Under the pieces are notes generated by a model, which was not told where the DNA came from, ran no database searches, and saw only the letters and a list, made by a program, of their open reading frames with translations. From NCBI GenBank assembly GCA_040754475.1, contig JBFMCN010000043.1, forward strand, positions 1-18,910: a stretch of 18,910 nt of DNA. The letters are read 5' to 3'. The stretch is from JAJPHY01 sp040754475. Its GTDB lineage: Bacteria > Actinomycetota > UBA4738 > HRBIN12. The position numbers and the translations under genes are program-made. This document shows, piece by piece, positions 1 through 6,111 of this stretch (within the stretch, counting starts at the first letter, position 1; each line of letters starts with the position of its first letter).

Positions 1-57
1 GTGGGGTGGGGCGGGGGGGGGGGGGGCCCCGCCCCCCCCTGCGGCCCCCCCCCCCCA
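1..57. repeat. G/C homopolymer low-complexity tract at window edge
   Basis: The first ~57 bases are almost only runs of G followed by runs of C, with the longest G run over ten bases. Nothing else in the window looks like this. It carries no convincing coding signal and lies just beyond the stop of the first gene. The simplest reading is a sequencing or assembly artefact at a contig end; a real G-quadruplex-prone tract is possible but less likely. Confidence 0.8.
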
Positions 58-73
58 AACCCTTGCCGGATTC

Positions 74-502
74 CTAGGTGGTTCTCAACGTGCCAGACGC
101 CTGGACGTTGTTGCCGTCGTCCACGGTCTTCCATGCGACGATGTAATACTCGTCGGGGTCTATGTGGCCGCAGGACTTGTTGTAGGCCTTTCTCTGTCCG
201 ATCTTCGCGTATGGGGTCACAGAAAGACTGCAGACGATGTTGTCGAGCCCATCGGTATCCCACACCTCGATCGTCACCGGCACCGGCGATGCGGCCCCGC
301 CATCCTTTGAGTAGACCCAGATCTGACCGCTGTTGGTCAAGTTCCCGCCGGTCATGCTGTGGAAGATGCCGTTCTGTGAACCGTTGACATAGCGGTAGTC
401 CATCTTGAACCAGTAGCTTGAGCTGTTGGCGAAGGCTGGGGCCGCGAACACGAGCACAGCCGTCACAGCGAGTGCGATGCGAATGAGAGTCTTCTTGAAC
501 AT
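74..502 (-). CDS. Small secreted protein of unknown function
   Basis: A 142-aa protein with a clear Sec-type signal peptide. The N-terminus is MFKKTLIR, followed by a hydrophobic core (residues ~9-21) and an AFA-N cleavage site near residue 25. The mature part (~117 aa) is rich in Tyr, Ser, Asn and Gly. It has two cysteines, in VCSLSV and KSCGHID, about 25 residues apart, which could form one disulfide after export. No known domain is recognised; the composition suggests a small beta-rich extracellular protein. The ATG at 502 is chosen because GGAGGAG lies just upstream and the signal peptide starts there; longer in-frame starts would add a non-hydrophobic extension. It has its own promoter, ~80 bases upstream, and appears monocistronic. 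The gene ends 17 bases from the G/C tract, so its real 3' context is not visible. Confidence 0.8.
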   Translation of the reverse strand: MFKKTLIRIALAVTAVLVFAAPAFANSSSYWFKMDYRYVNGSQNGIFHSMTGGNLTNSGQIWVYSKDGGAASPVPVTIEVWDTDGLDNIVCSLSVTPYAKIGQRKAYNKSCGHIDPDEYYIVAWKTVDDGNNVQASGTLRTT

Positions 503-583
503 GCAGCTCCTCCATGCCGTCGCGCCGCCTGGGCGGCTCGTCGAATGCCGGACTTCTGGAGCGGCGTGCACGCTGCGGCTGTG

Positions 584-612
584 ACCATACTGACGGGAGG
601 GGTTGCTGTCAA
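584..612 (-). promoter_or_regulatory. Vegetative sigma promoter of the secreted-protein gene
   Basis: On the minus strand a perfect -35 TTGACA (612-607) is followed after exactly 17 bases by TATGGT (589-584), a 4/6 match to TATAAT. Transcription would start near 577, giving a ~75-base 5' UTR ending in the GGAGGAG site of the gene at 502. A consensus -35 is rare in such GC-rich DNA, which raises confidence. Confidence 0.7.
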
Positions 613-721
613 GCGCACTGCTCTCTACAGCATCCCCCAAGGCTCCTGAAGGCAATGATGTCTGACCGTGGCGACTTCTCGGGCGGGCCCTGCTGCCCGT
701 TGGGCCTAGAGGGTGCGCTGC

Positions 722-749
722 AGCCGGTTAGGGACCTTGCGAACCGGCT
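722..749 (-). terminator. Hairpin downstream of the DHFR-like gene
   Basis: AGCCGGTT (722-729) and AACCGGCT (742-749) form a perfect 8-bp stem with a 12-base loop. It begins 45 bases after the stop at 794 of the leftward operon. There is no U-tract, so it would be a GC-rich hairpin terminator or mRNA 3' stabiliser. The rest of the ~290-base gap 503-793 holds only the promoter of the secreted-protein gene; I see no gene in it. Confidence 0.45.
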
Positions 750-793
750 CGCCTTCGACATGCGTCGGGTATGTCACTCTGTTCGGCGCATGC

Positions 794-1381
794 TCAACTG
801 ACTGCTGTTGGCTGATACGTGAGCATCAGAGCTCCGGTGGTCGTGGGCTTCGAGTCGACCAGGCGCAGGTTCCTCATCTGCTCGCCGTCCGGGAACAGCC
901 GCTTCCCGCTGCCGAGCACGATCGGGAAGACCATCAGCGAGTACTCGTCCACCAGGTCGTGTGCCATCAGCGTCTGCACGAGGTTTCCGCTGCCGAGGAC
1001 CGCGATGTTCCTGCCGGGCTCCTCCTTGAGCCTGGCGACCTCCTCGGGCACCTTCCGGATGACCGTCGAGTTCTGCCAGTCGGCATTCTTCAGCGTCCTC
1101 GACGCGACGTACTTCCGGACGCTGTTCAGGTGCTGCGCGATCGGTTCGTCGCTCGGCGCGGTGGGCCAGAAGGCCGCCATGATCTCGTAGGTCTTCCTTC
1201 CGAACAGGTGCGCGTCGGTCTGGGCCATGCGTTTGGTGACGGCCTCACCCATGACGTCGTCGAAGAAGGGGCGTTGCCACCCGCCGTGCTTGAACCCGCC
1301 GTCCGTGTCCTCTTCCGGCCCCCCGGGTGCCTGATACACGCCGTCCAGCGACAGGAACTCGATGACTGCAAGCTTCCTCAT
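794..1381 (-). CDS. Dihydrofolate reductase-like (RibD C-terminal domain) protein
   Basis: A 195-aa, single-domain member of the RibD-C/DHFR-like family (YyaP/YwjB type). It opens with the family hallmark EFLSLDGVYQAPGG, has FGRKTYEIMAAFWP near residues 60-73, the nucleotide-loop motif VLGSGNLVQTLMA and the late ELxL/LVDEY-type segment LVDEYSLMVFPIVLGSGKRLF. Members are presumed NAD(P)H-dependent reductases, but most have no known substrate; nothing here shows folate as the substrate. Its ATG overlaps the stop of the upstream VOC gene by 4 bases (ATGA), which indicates translational coupling. It is the last gene of the drrAB-VOC-DHFR run and is followed by a hairpin at 722-749. A second, divergent member lies at 4665-5228. 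Confidence 0.88.
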   Translation of the reverse strand: MRKLAVIEFLSLDGVYQAPGGPEEDTDGGFKHGGWQRPFFDDVMGEAVTKRMAQTDAHLFGRKTYEIMAAFWPTAPSDEPIAQHLNSVRKYVASRTLKNADWQNSTVIRKVPEEVARLKEEPGRNIAVLGSGNLVQTLMAHDLVDEYSLMVFPIVLGSGKRLFPDGEQMRNLRLVDSKPTTTGALMLTYQPTAVS

Positions 1382-1761
1382 GACGTCGCCTGCATGTCCA
1401 TCGGGCTCATGAGCTGGAAGTAGTTGTCGTCCGGGTCGGCGAAGGTCGCGATCAGCATCTCCGGGAGCTCCTCGTTCTCACCGTTCGGATCGTACGGCTC
1501 CTGAACTACGGCCGCCCCGGCCGCGCTGAGTCGTTCGAACTCGCCCCTGACGTCGGGCGTCTCGATGTTCCAGATCACCCTTCCCGGGTGAGCGTTCTTC
1601 CCGTTCACCCCGTCGTGAGGCCCGATCGTTATCCACCCTGTGCCGATCTGCCAGCCTGTGTAGCCGCCTCCCTCGAACGAAGGCGAGCCGAAGAGCTTGC
1701 CGTAGTACTCGACGAGACGCCCGGGGTCCGCCGATCCGAGCAGGATGCCGTTGAGGTTCAT
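1378..1761 (-). CDS. VOC (glyoxalase/bleomycin-resistance fold) protein
   Basis: A 127-aa protein of the vicinal oxygen chelate superfamily. It starts MNLNGILLGSADPGRLVEYY, the usual first beta-alpha unit with the (D/S)PxRLxxFY pattern. It closes with the standard ATFADPDDNYFQLMSP motif at residues 105-120, where a metal-ligand or family-conserved residue usually lies. VOC proteins act as metal-dependent lyases or dioxygenases, or bind drugs such as bleomycin; the substrate cannot be told here. The ATG at 1761 is preceded by AAGGAGGAG at ideal distance, so the longer in-frame form starting at 1845 is not used. It follows drrB by 52 bases and overlaps the next gene by 4, so it is probably cotranscribed with the exporter and may serve the same detoxification role. 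Confidence 0.87.
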   Translation of the reverse strand: MNLNGILLGSADPGRLVEYYGKLFGSPSFEGGGYTGWQIGTGWITIGPHDGVNGKNAHPGRVIWNIETPDVRGEFERLSAAGAAVVQEPYDPNGENEELPEMLIATFADPDDNYFQLMSPMDMQATS

Positions 1762-1813
1762 CGCTCCTCCTTTCCTTGTCGTTTGGGGGTGTCGCCGCGG
1801 GTCGATGAGCCGC

Positions 1814-2608
1814 TCAGACACGGCGCCGGTAGCGCGCGATCGCAAGCGGAGCGAACACCGCCTGGATCACGACCATCCAGATCAGCGCCTTGATCACGGG
1901 GGTCGCGACCGCTCCTCCGAGCAGCAGCCCTCGGGCCGAATCGATCACCGCCGTGACCGGGTTCGCCTTCACGAAGGCCTGCAGCCAGCCAGGCATGCTC
2001 GCGGCCGGAACGAAGGCCGTGCTCGCGAACGTGAGCGGCATGATGATCATGAATCCCCATGTGTTCACGGACTCGGAGGTCCGGGCCGTGATGCCGATGA
2101 AGGCCATCGGCCAGCACATCGTCAGGCCGAACGCCGTCACCAGCGCGAAGGCGCCGAGCGCCCCAGCGGCGCCGCCCTGGAAGCGGAACCCGAGCAGCAC
2201 GGCGAAGCCCGTGATGATCAGGATGCTCCAGGCGATGCGCGCCCCGTCGGCGAGGATCCTTCCGCCGATGACTGCCGAGCGGGCGATCGGCAGCGACCGG
2301 AACCGATCGATCACTCCGCGCTGGAAGTCGGCGTTCAGCGCGAGCGCCGTCGTGAACGGGAGAAACGCGACGCTCTGCACCAAGATCCCCGGCAGCGCGA
2401 ACTGTAGGTACTCGCGGCTGGAGCTCGCGATCGCGCCGCCGAACACGTACACGAACAGCACCAGGAACATGAGCGGCTGAAACGACATCTCGACCAGCTG
2501 CTCGGGCGTGGCCTTGATGTGCAGCAGGTTGCGGCGGGCGATCGTCAGCGTGTTGCGGACGATGTCGGACCGTCCGACCGGCGACAGGGTTGCCGTTGTC
2601 GTGCTCAT
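1814..2608 (-). CDS. drrB: ABC-2 type exporter permease (DrrB family)
   Basis: A 264-aa integral membrane protein with about six hydrophobic segments (roughly residues 44-64, 70-92, 124-142, 150-173, 184-202, 238-258). Family features are the cytoplasmic loop RGVIDRFRSLPIARSAV (98-114), which contacts the ATPase, and the late FVPAASMPGWLQAF...NPVTAVIDSARGLLLGG region typical of DrrB/daunorubicin-resistance permeases. It would form the membrane channel of an exporter together with the ATPase encoded just upstream. The ATG at 2608 overlaps the ATPase stop by 4 bases (ATGA), so the two are translationally coupled. The substrate is unknown; DrrAB-type pumps export drugs, polyketides or lipids. 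The gene symbol is by family resemblance only. Confidence 0.9.
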   Translation of the reverse strand: MSTTTATLSPVGRSDIVRNTLTIARRNLLHIKATPEQLVEMSFQPLMFLVLFVYVFGGAIASSSREYLQFALPGILVQSVAFLPFTTALALNADFQRGVIDRFRSLPIARSAVIGGRILADGARIAWSILIITGFAVLLGFRFQGGAAGALGAFALVTAFGLTMCWPMAFIGITARTSESVNTWGFMIIMPLTFASTAFVPAASMPGWLQAFVKANPVTAVIDSARGLLLGGAVATPVIKALIWMVVIQAVFAPLAIARYRRRV

Positions 2609-3597
2609 CGGCGGCTCCCTTCGCGCTCTTCCTCGTCGACCTCGGCTTCGTCCTCCGCCAGGTGCCCGGTGATGGCGAGGAACACCTCGTCCAGGCTGGG
2701 TCGGCGAAGCGACAGGTCGTCGATCGCGATTCCGGCGTCGTCCAGCCGGCGGACGGCGTGGCCGAGAGCCGAGCTGTCGTCGATCCTGAGCGAGACGAGC
2801 TGGCCGTCCGTGTATGGCTCGTCGCCGTCCTGCGCCAGGCTCGCAAGAACGCCCTGTGTCGCGGGAAGATCGGCGGGATCGGCCGGCTGAGCCTGCAGGA
2901 CGTGGCCGCCGACGCGCGTCTTGAGCTGCGCCGGCGTTCCCGCCGCGATCACGCGGCCGTGGTCGATCACGACGATCTCGTCGGCGAGCTTGTCGGCCTC
3001 CTCCAGGTACTGCGTGGTGAGGAGCACCGTCGTCCCGTCGGCCACCAGCGCGCGGATCATGCCCCACAGCTCCAGGCGGCTCCTGGGGTCGAGGCCGGTG
3101 GTCGGCTCGTCGAGGTAGAGGAACCGCGGGCGGCCGACCAGGCTGGCCGCGAGGTCCAGCCTTCGGCGCATGCCCCCGGAGTAGGTCTTGACGTATTTGG
3201 GACCGGCGTCTGACAGGTCGAAGGCCTCGAGCAGCTCGGTGGCCCGCGTGCGAGCGGAGGGCGCCGGCAGCCCAAGCAGCCGCCCGATCATGAAGAGGTT
3301 CTCCCGGCCCGAGAGGAGCTCGTCGACCGCTGCGTACTGCCCGGTCAGCCCGATCATCCCGCGAACCCGCTCCGGGTGGTGCATCACGTCGTACCCGCCG
3401 ACCGAGGCGCGTCCGGCGTCCGGATAGAGCAGCGTCGAAAGCACCCGGATCGCCGTGGTCTTACCCGCCCCGTTGGGCCCGAGTAGGCCGAACACGGTGC
3501 CCTCCCGAGCCACCATGTCGATCCCATCGAGCGCCCGGACATTCCCCTTCCCGAACGTCTTGACGAGGCCCTCGGCCTCGATGGCAGATTCCGTCAT
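2605..3597 (-). CDS. drrA: ABC exporter ATP-binding protein (DrrA family)
   Basis: A 330-aa ATPase with one nucleotide-binding domain and a ~100-aa C-terminal extension, the normal DrrA layout. Walker A is GPNGAGKT (40-47), the Q-loop glutamine is in GLTGQYAA (Q87), the signature is YSGGMRRR (139-146) and Walker B is FLYLDEPTTGLD (159-170). The switch histidine is replaced by glutamine in LLTTQYLEEAD, as is usual in DrrA. The C-terminus (DLSLRRPSLDEVFLAITGH) matches the family and ends in an acidic-basic tail. The ATG at 3597 has GGGGG upstream. The same frame is open for a further 287 codons upstream through a decayed SDR gene, so an unwanted fusion product is formally possible. It pairs with DrrB downstream and probably energises drug or lipid export. 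Confidence 0.92.
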   Translation of the reverse strand: MTESAIEAEGLVKTFGKGNVRALDGIDMVAREGTVFGLLGPNGAGKTTAIRVLSTLLYPDAGRASVGGYDVMHHPERVRGMIGLTGQYAAVDELLSGRENLFMIGRLLGLPAPSARTRATELLEAFDLSDAGPKYVKTYSGGMRRRLDLAASLVGRPRFLYLDEPTTGLDPRSRLELWGMIRALVADGTTVLLTTQYLEEADKLADEIVVIDHGRVIAAGTPAQLKTRVGGHVLQAQPADPADLPATQGVLASLAQDGDEPYTDGQLVSLRIDDSSALGHAVRRLDDAGIAIDDLSLRRPSLDEVFLAITGHLAEDEAEVDEEEREGSRR

Positions 3598-3704
3598 CCA
3601 ATTGCCCCCTTTGCGCTCTGGCGGTCTCAACCGGCCATGACTGCGAGAGCCGTGACGACGAAACCGTCCACCTTCGGGGGTACAACCACACTCGTGCCAC
3701 GTAT

Positions 3705-3741
3705 CTTCCGAACGGAAGTAGCTATCTGGTGACGACCAGAT
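3705..3741. promoter_or_regulatory. Two adjacent inverted repeats upstream of drrA
   Basis: CTTCCG-aa-CGGAAG (3705-3718, 6-bp arms) is followed five bases later by ATCTGGT-gacg-ACCAGAT (3724-3741, 7-bp arms), both perfect. They lie 108-144 bases upstream of the drrA start, at the point where coding-like sequence of the SDR relic fades. They could be operators for a regulator encoded elsewhere (DrrAB pumps are often controlled by TetR, MarR or PadR proteins) or hairpins ending transcription of the relic. No clear -35/-10 pair was found between them and drrA. Confidence 0.35.
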
Positions 3742-4380
3742 GTCCGGAGGGGTGCCGGTCTCGCGCTCGGAGACCTTCCACAGCGTCCTCATCGCCTCCC
3801 GGAACCGGCGGTCGAGCTCCAGCGCAAAGTGGACGGTCGCGAGCTTGGCCTGACCGTACGACTTCCACGGGCCGTACCGGCCGACCAGGTGCGGGTTCCT
3901 CGGATCGAGGGGGCGGGCCAGGAGGCGGGCCGTGCTCGTCACCGACACGACCCGTGCGTCCGGGCTGCGGAGCAGGGCCGGGAGGAGCAGCGCCATTAGC
4001 GCGAAGTGCCCCAGGTGGTTCACCGCGAGCTGCATCTCGAACCCATCGACGGTTCGTTGCTCCGGGATGGCCATCACGCCGGCGTTGTTCACGAGCAGGT
4101 CGACCCTGTCGTGGCCGGCGAGGATGCGGTTGGCCGCCGCCCGAACGGATACCAGCGACGCGAGGTCGGTCTCTTGGAGCTCGAGGGACGCGTGCGGAAT
4201 CTCGCCCAGGATCGTTCGGCGGGCCGCCTCGGCCCTCGGCAGGCTGCGGCAGGCCATGACCACGTGCGCTCCCTTGCGTGCGAGCTCGCGCGTGACTTCG
4301 AAGCCGAGCCCGCGGTTCGCGCCCGTGACGACCGCGATCCTGCCGGTCAGATCGGGTATGTCGTTCGTCGTCCAGTCCAT
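3740..4380 (-). pseudogene. Short-chain dehydrogenase relic with internal deletion
   Basis: The frame from ATG 4380 gives an intact Rossmann half of a retinol-dehydrogenase-like SDR: TGANRGLG (residues 19-26), NNAGVM (98-103), VSVTSTA with the catalytic Ser, and Tyr/Lys in SYGQAK (~174-179). Right after ALELDRRFREA (residue ~196, position ~3793) it jumps to RTLWKVSERETGTP. That resembles the extreme C-terminus of this family, which commonly ends in RLWEVSEELTGV-like sequence. The middle C-terminal region (about 90-110 residues including the substrate loop) is missing. No stop follows: the frame continues through non-coding-looking sequence into drrA. Full-length relatives are ~300 aa. I infer an in-frame internal deletion plus loss of the stop codon. 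The ATG at 4380 fits the family N-terminus (MDW...IPDLTGR). A shortened but expressed protein cannot be excluded. Confidence 0.72.
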
Positions 4381-4409
4381 GCCGGCCTTCGAAAGGGACG
4401 GGGGCGATA

Positions 4410-4601
4410 TCAGTCGGCCGATGACGAGGGAGAGCCCCGTCGCCCGAATGGCCGCCAACGGCGCGGGTGCTTCCGCTTCACCTTTCGGGCGAGATGATGG
4501 CGTTGGACCTGCTCGAGCATCTCGGCTCGATGCTCCTTCATCTCGCGAGCTTTCAACTCGCTGCCCACCGGACTACCAGAAGCACGGCCCCACTCGCCCA
4601 T
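4410..4601 (-). CDS. Possible small basic helical protein
   Basis: A 63-aa frame whose middle (SELKAREMKEHRAEMLEQVQRH) is a strongly charged predicted helix, followed by a very basic LARKVKRKHPRRWRP stretch. Codon third positions are mostly G/C in the middle part. There is no Shine-Dalgarno, but TACGCT lies six bases upstream of the ATG, which would suit a leaderless transcript. No family is recognised; the basic tail could bind nucleic acid. It lies between the DHFR-like gene at 4665 and the SDR relic, on the same strand. It could be a chance frame or the end of a decayed gene. Confidence 0.4.
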   Translation of the reverse strand: MGEWGRASGSPVGSELKAREMKEHRAEMLEQVQRHHLARKVKRKHPRRWRPFGRRGSPSSSAD

Positions 4602-4644
4602 ACCGCGAGCGTACGCGTGCCTGATCGCCGTCTCTGGTAGGAAG

Positions 4645-4660
4645 CCGGCTTGCCAGCCGG
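4645..4660 (-). terminator. Short hairpin after the second DHFR-like gene
   Basis: CCGGCT-tgcc-AGCCGG is a perfect 6-bp stem with a 4-base loop that starts four bases after the stop codon at 4665. No U-run follows on the minus strand. The position suggests a weak terminator or 3'-end hairpin. Confidence 0.4.
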
Positions 4661-4664
4661 TCTC

Positions 4665-5228
4665 TCACTGCGTCCCGACGCGGTAGTGGAGATCAACCAC
4701 GCCGCTCTCGAAACGGCGCTCGTCGAGCAGCTCGAGGCTCAGGCGCACACCATCGGGCAGGGACTTCTTCCCGCCTCCTACCACCACGGGCACGACGAAC
4801 AGATGAAGCTCGTCCACCAGCCCCGCCTCGATCGCTCGAGCGGCGAGATTGGGGCCACCGACGCTGATGTCACGCACGGCCGTCGCCTTCGTCTGCCGCA
4901 CCGCCTCGGGGTCGAAGCTTCGCTCGATCCGCGTCCTGGCGCTCGATACCGTCTCGAGCGTCTTCGAGTACACGATCTTGTCGGCGGCCTGCCATATCTC
5001 CGCGAAGTCACGAATGAACGGCGGCTGACCGGGAACGCCGAGCGCGGTCTCCCAGTAGACCATCACCTCGTACATCTGGCGCCCGTAGAGGTAGGTGCCG
5101 ACGTGCCGCTCGAGGTCGTTGACGAACGTGTGCACCTCCTCGTCCGGCGCAGCCCAGTCGAAGCTGCCCGTCTCGTCAGCCACGTAGCCATCGAGCGAGG
5201 CGATGGCCGAGTAGATCAGCTTCCCCAT
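4665..5228 (-). CDS. Dihydrofolate reductase-like (RibD C-terminal domain) protein, second copy
   Basis: A 187-aa single-domain RibD-C/DHFR-like protein. It begins MGKLIYSAIASLDGYVADE, with the family ASLDGY motif, followed by FDWAAPDEEVHTFVNDLER and YLYGRQMYEVMVYWE (residues ~46-60). The nucleotide-binding ISVGGPNLAARAIEAGLVDELHL and the closing VVPVVVGGGKKSLPDG are typical. These proteins are thought to be NAD(P)H-dependent reductases of unassigned substrate. It is clearly diverged from the member at 794-1381, so the two are not a recent duplication. The ATG at 5228 has GGGGAGG about eight bases upstream; a 63-codon longer frame exists but its extension lies over the oppositely oriented peptide gene and lacks family similarity. 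It is divergent from the 46-aa peptide gene, sharing a ~96-base gap. Confidence 0.88.
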   Translation of the reverse strand: MGKLIYSAIASLDGYVADETGSFDWAAPDEEVHTFVNDLERHVGTYLYGRQMYEVMVYWETALGVPGQPPFIRDFAEIWQAADKIVYSKTLETVSSARTRIERSFDPEAVRQTKATAVRDISVGGPNLAARAIEAGLVDELHLFVVPVVVGGGKKSLPDGVRLSLELLDERRFESGVVDLHYRVGTQ

Positions 5229-5312
5229 GCTTGGCCTCCCCTGGCACGCGCCGATTGCGTTTCGCCGCCGGTCCAACCAGGATAGGTGAGTGCCCCGTTT
5301 GTGCGGCAAGAG

Positions 5313-5321
5313 AGGAGGTGA
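5313..5321 (+). promoter_or_regulatory. Perfect Shine-Dalgarno that sets a CTG start
   Basis: AGGAGGTGA is a full nine-base complement to the 3' end of bacterial 16S rRNA. GGAGG ends six bases before CTG 5325, which is the ideal spacing. A GTG inside the site (5318) opens only a 7-codon frame ending at TGA 5339-5341. The only long coding frame served by this site starts at the CTG. Confidence 0.7.
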
Positions 5322-5324
5322 GAT

Positions 5325-5465
5325 CTGACGCCCGGCCGTGAGAACCCGACCAACGAGCGCGTCGTCTCGTTGCTGCAGGAGATCCTTCGGGAGCTGAAGG
5401 ACATCAAGGTCCGTCAAGAGCGCATCGCGAAGGGACTCGAGCGGGCAGCCAAGACCACGCGCTAG
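5325..5465 (+). CDS. 46-aa helical peptide with apparent CTG start
   Basis: The frame CTG ACG CCC ... TAG encodes 46 residues. After an N-terminal TPGRENPTNER comes a long amphipathic, coiled-coil-like helix (VVSLLQEILRELKDIK, then VRQERIAKGLERAAK). Third codon positions are almost all G or C, as in the other genes, so it looks genuinely coding. An in-frame TGA lies two codons before the CTG, so it cannot start further upstream at a normal codon. The next in-frame alternative is TTG at 5370, which lacks a ribosome site and would remove a third of the peptide. The site at 5313-5321 is ideally placed for the CTG. Function is unknown; the heptad-like Leu/Ile pattern suggests oligomerisation or binding to a partner. 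It precedes the DinB-fold gene by 65 bases on the same strand and may be cotranscribed with it. Confidence 0.68.
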   Translation: MTPGRENPTNERVVSLLQEILRELKDIKVRQERIAKGLERAAKTTR

Positions 5466-5530
5466 GGATCGACCCCGTGGTGGAGGAGGAGGGATCGATC
5501 CGGGTCCTCACGGAGGGGCGCATCGTCACG

Positions 5531-5980
5531 ATGTCCGAGGATCGCTCGTACGTCGACCAGAACACACGAGAGCGTGAGCGCCTTCGCGCGCTTGTCGAGC
5601 GCCTGGACGAGGAACAGCTGCGCGCTCCGGTGAACGAGTACTGGACGGTCGCCGGCGTGCTCGGCCACATCGCCTTCTGGGACGCCCGCGTCCTGGCGCT
5701 CGCCGACAAGCTGGAACGTGGCGTGCCGTTCTCTCCCGACGACGCCGAGCCTGAGGACGTGGACTGGATCAACGACGCTTCGCGCCCGCTGATCCACGCC
5801 ATCCCGCCGCTCGAGGCCGCCCGGCTGGCGCTTCGCATCGCCGAGGAGACCGACGCCCGAGTGGCGAGCCTGCCGACGGACCGCCTCTGGCCCCATGATC
5901 CGGACAGCCCGATCTACGCCCTACGCGCGGCGCACCGCGGCGAGCACCTCGACGAGATCGAGGCGGCTCTCCAGAGTTAA
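5531..5980 (+). CDS. DinB-fold (MDMPI-like) protein
   Basis: A 149-aa four-helix-bundle protein of the DinB/mycothiol-dependent maleylpyruvate isomerase superfamily. Seen features are an N-terminal RERERLRALVERLDEEQL helix, the helix-2 motif WTVAGVLGHIAFWDARV with His46, and the C-terminal AAHRGEHLDEIEA with His135 and His139. These three histidines match the metal-binding triad of the fold. Some members use mycothiol or bacillithiol as cofactor for detoxification; the substrate here is unknown. The ATG at 5531 is preferred because the DinB fold starts there. GGAGGGG lies 12 bases upstream, slightly long. A GTG at 5477 would add 18 residues but has no ribosome site. Confidence 0.82.
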   Translation: MSEDRSYVDQNTRERERLRALVERLDEEQLRAPVNEYWTVAGVLGHIAFWDARVLALADKLERGVPFSPDDAEPEDVDWINDASRPLIHAIPPLEAARLALRIAEETDARVASLPTDRLWPHDPDSPIYALRAAHRGEHLDEIEAALQS

Positions 5981-6059
5981 CCCCCGCGAAACCAAACCGC
6001 AGTCCCGGCGGGAATCAGCTCACCCCGTTCGATCGTTCACGCAAGTAGGTGGGCAATCA

Positions 6060-6087
6060 GGTGTCGACAGGCAGGTGTCGGCAGGCA
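6060..6087 (+). repeat. Two tandem 14-base repeats in a 5' leader
   Basis: GGTGTCGACAGGCA (6060-6073) is followed directly by GGTGTCGGCAGGCA (6074-6087), 13/14 identical. The pair is flanked on both sides by GCAATCAGG-like sequence. It ends eight bases before the ribosome site of the repeat protein at 6112. It may be a tandem duplication without function or a site in the leader of that gene. No gene is seen in the rest of 5981-6111. Confidence 0.6.
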
Positions 6088-6095
6088 ATCAGGAG

Positions 6096-6105
6096 AAGGA
6101 GGTGA
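6096..6105 (+). promoter_or_regulatory. Perfect Shine-Dalgarno of the repeat protein
   Basis: AAGGAGGTGA is fully complementary to the 16S rRNA 3' end. It lies six bases before ATG 6112. A nearer ATG at 6107 is only one base away and opens a two-codon frame (ATG GCA TGA) whose stop overlaps the real start, so 6112 is the start. The site predicts strong translation. Confidence 0.8.
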
Positions 6106-6111
6106 AATGGC

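Noticed and set aside
2605..4458. A 617-aa SDR-ABC ATPase fusion as a designed bifunctional protein.
   Set aside because: The joining segment has no coding character after ~3740, the SDR half lacks its substrate region, and drrA has its own start and ribosome-site-like sequence. A relic is more likely.
794..5228. The two DHFR-like genes as flanking repeats of a mobile or duplicated segment.
   Set aside because: They are strongly diverged in protein and length, and no transposase, integrase or terminal repeats are visible.
5477..5530. GTG start of the DinB-fold gene, 18 codons upstream.
   Set aside because: No ribosome site precedes it and the fold begins after ATG 5531.
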